A stretch of 6,712 bases of DNA from Geodermatophilaceae bacterium (GTDB lineage Bacteria > Actinomycetota > Actinomycetes > Mycobacteriales > Geodermatophilaceae). A model generated the notes under the pieces. The model saw only the letters and a program-made list of their open reading frames with translations. It was not told the origin of the DNA and made no database searches. Of the stretch, positions 5,576-6,712 are shown one piece after another. Made by a program: the position numbers and the translations under genes. How positions within the stretch are numbered: position 1 is the stretch's first letter; each line of letters opens with the position of its first letter. The stretch is taken from NCBI GenBank assembly GCA_013812385.1, contig JACCTM010000115.1, positions 1 to 6,712 of the forward strand. The letters run 5' to 3'.

Positions 5576-6712
5576 TCAGACGCTGGCGGACGCGGCGTCG
5601 GCAGGCATCGACTCGGGCGCGCCGTTGCTGGTTGCGCCGTTGTCGCTGCCGGCGTTGTCCGCGACCGGCCCGAGGCTGATCTTTCCGCGGGCGTCGATCT
5701 CGAGGATCTCGACCTGCAGCTTGTCACCGACGTTGACCACGTCCTCGACCTTGCCGATCCGCTTGCCGCCGCCGAGCTTGCTGATGTGCACCAGGCCGTC
5801 CCGGCCCGGAAGCAAGGAGACGAACGCGCCGAAGGTGGTGGTCTTGACCACGGTTCCGAGGAACCGCTCCCCCACCTTGGGCATCTGCGGGTTGGCGATC
5901 GCATTGATTCGGTCCACCGCCGCCTGTGCGGAGGGGCCATCGGTGGCGCCGACGTAGATCGTGCCGTCGTCCTCGATGGTGATATCCGCGCCGGTCTCGT
6001 CCTGGATGGCGTTGATCATCTGACCCTTGGGCCCGATCACCGCACCGATCTTGTCGACCGGGATCTTGACGCTGGTGACGCGCGGGGCGTACGGGCTCAT
6101 CTCGTCCGGGCCGTCGATCGCCTCGAGCATCACGTCGAGGATGTGCAGCCGCGCCGCCTTCGCCTGGGTCAGCGCGGAGGCCAGCACGTCGGACGGGATT
6201 CCGTCGAGCTTGGTGTCCAGCTGCAGCGCGGTCACGAACTCCTTGGTGCCGGCGACCTTGAAGTCCATGTCGCCGAACGCGTCCTCGGCGCCAAGGATGT
6301 CGGTCAGCGCGACGTACTCTGTCTTACCGTCAACCTCGTCCGACACCAGGCCCATCGCGATGCCGGCTACCGCGGCACGCAGCGGCACACCGGCGTTGAG
6401 CAGCGCCATCGTCGAGGCGCAGACCGACCCCATCGAGGTGGAACCGTTGGAGCCCAACGCCTCCGAGACCTGACGGATCGCGTACGGGAACTCCTCGCGG
6501 GTCGGCAGAACCGGCAGCAGCGCCCGCTCGGCCAGCGCGCCGTGTCCGATCTCGCGGCGCTTGGGCGAGCCCACGCGGCCGGTCTCACCGGTGGAGTACG
6601 GCGGGAAGTTGTAGTTGTGCATGTAGCGCTTGCGGTTCTCCGGGTTCAGCGTGTCGACCATCTGCTCCATCCGCAGCATGTTCAGTGTGGTGACACCCAG
6701 GATCTGGGTCTC
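5576..6712 (-). CDS. pnp: Polyribonucleotide nucleotidyltransferase (PNPase), C-terminal part
   Basis: PNPase degrades RNA 3' to 5' with phosphate, releasing nucleoside diphosphates, and can run in reverse to add tails. Here 378 residues are visible; the gene continues past the right edge, and an actinobacterial PNPase is about 740-750 residues. Numbering from the edge, the second RNase PH domain fills about 1-190, with ETQILGVTTLNMLRME (1-16), SNGSTSMGSVCAST (88-101) carrying the phosphate-binding serines, and EDAFGDMDFKVAG holding the metal-binding Asp144 and Asp150. A KH domain follows at about 212-273 (IGAVIGPKGQ, GxxG at 227-230), then an S1 domain at about 281-349 (FLGTVVKTTTFGAFV, GRDGLVHISKL). 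The last 30 residues are a low-complexity Asn/Gly/Ala/Ser tail. All the key residues are present, so the protein should be active. The gene symbol in mycobacteria is gpsI. It is followed at 18 nt by the M16 peptidase gene. Confidence 0.97.
   Translation of the reverse strand, partial: ETQILGVTTLNMLRMEQMVDTLNPENRKRYMHNYNFPPYSTGETGRVGSPKRREIGHGALAERALLPVLPTREEFPYAIRQVSEALGSNGSTSMGSVCASTMALLNAGVPLRAAVAGIAMGLVSDEVDGKTEYVALTDILGAEDAFGDMDFKVAGTKEFVTALQLDTKLDGIPSDVLASALTQAKAARLHILDVMLEAIDGPDEMSPYAPRVTSVKIPVDKIGAVIGPKGQMINAIQDETGADITIEDDGTIYVGATDGPSAQAAVDRINAIANPQMPKVGERFLGTVVKTTTFGAFVSLLPGRDGLVHISKLGGGKRIGKVEDVVNVGDKLQVEILEIDARGKISLGPVADNAGSDNGATSNGAPESMPADAASASV

Overview
The window is chromosomal DNA from a high-GC Gram-positive bacterium (Actinomycetota). 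The third codon positions are G/C-rich, GTG starts are common, and the PNPase, M16 peptidase and DapB proteins all read as actinobacterial orthologues of the kind seen in Mycobacterium or Streptomyces. The genus cannot be fixed from the sequence. No mobile element, CRISPR array, RNA gene or phage gene is visible.

Layout, left to right. (1) Positions 1-62, minus strand: the first 20 codons of a YcaQ-like winged-helix protein that runs off the left edge. (2) 63-248: a divergent intergenic region with a short palindrome and a probable promoter. (3) 249-952, plus: a TetR-family regulator broken by three frameshifts. Two of these lie in the same 9-mer. (4) 994-2264, plus: a GNAT acetyltransferase and a DUF2461 protein that share a GTGA stop/start overlap. 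(5) 2283-3071, minus: dapB, convergent with DUF2461. (6) 3091-4209, plus: a glycerate 2-kinase, divergent from dapB across 19 bp and convergent with the next gene across 7 bp. (7) 4217-5557, minus: an M16 zinc peptidase (PepR type). (8) 5576-6712, minus: the C-terminal half of polynucleotide phosphorylase, whose N-terminal half lies beyond the right edge.

The genes are mostly housekeeping. PNPase and the M16 peptidase form a co-directional pair that is conserved in actinobacteria, often followed by dapB (lysine/diaminopimelate pathway). Here a glycerate kinase gene on the opposite strand separates dapB from that pair, so dapB probably needs its own promoter. Several starts (YcaQ-like, GNAT, dapB) lack a clear Shine-Dalgarno but have a TANNNT hexamer 6-8 nt upstream, as expected for leaderless transcripts.

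I found no convincing new multi-gene system. The most unusual signals are the clustered frameshifts in the tetR gene and the very compact dapB/glycerate kinase divergent junction.
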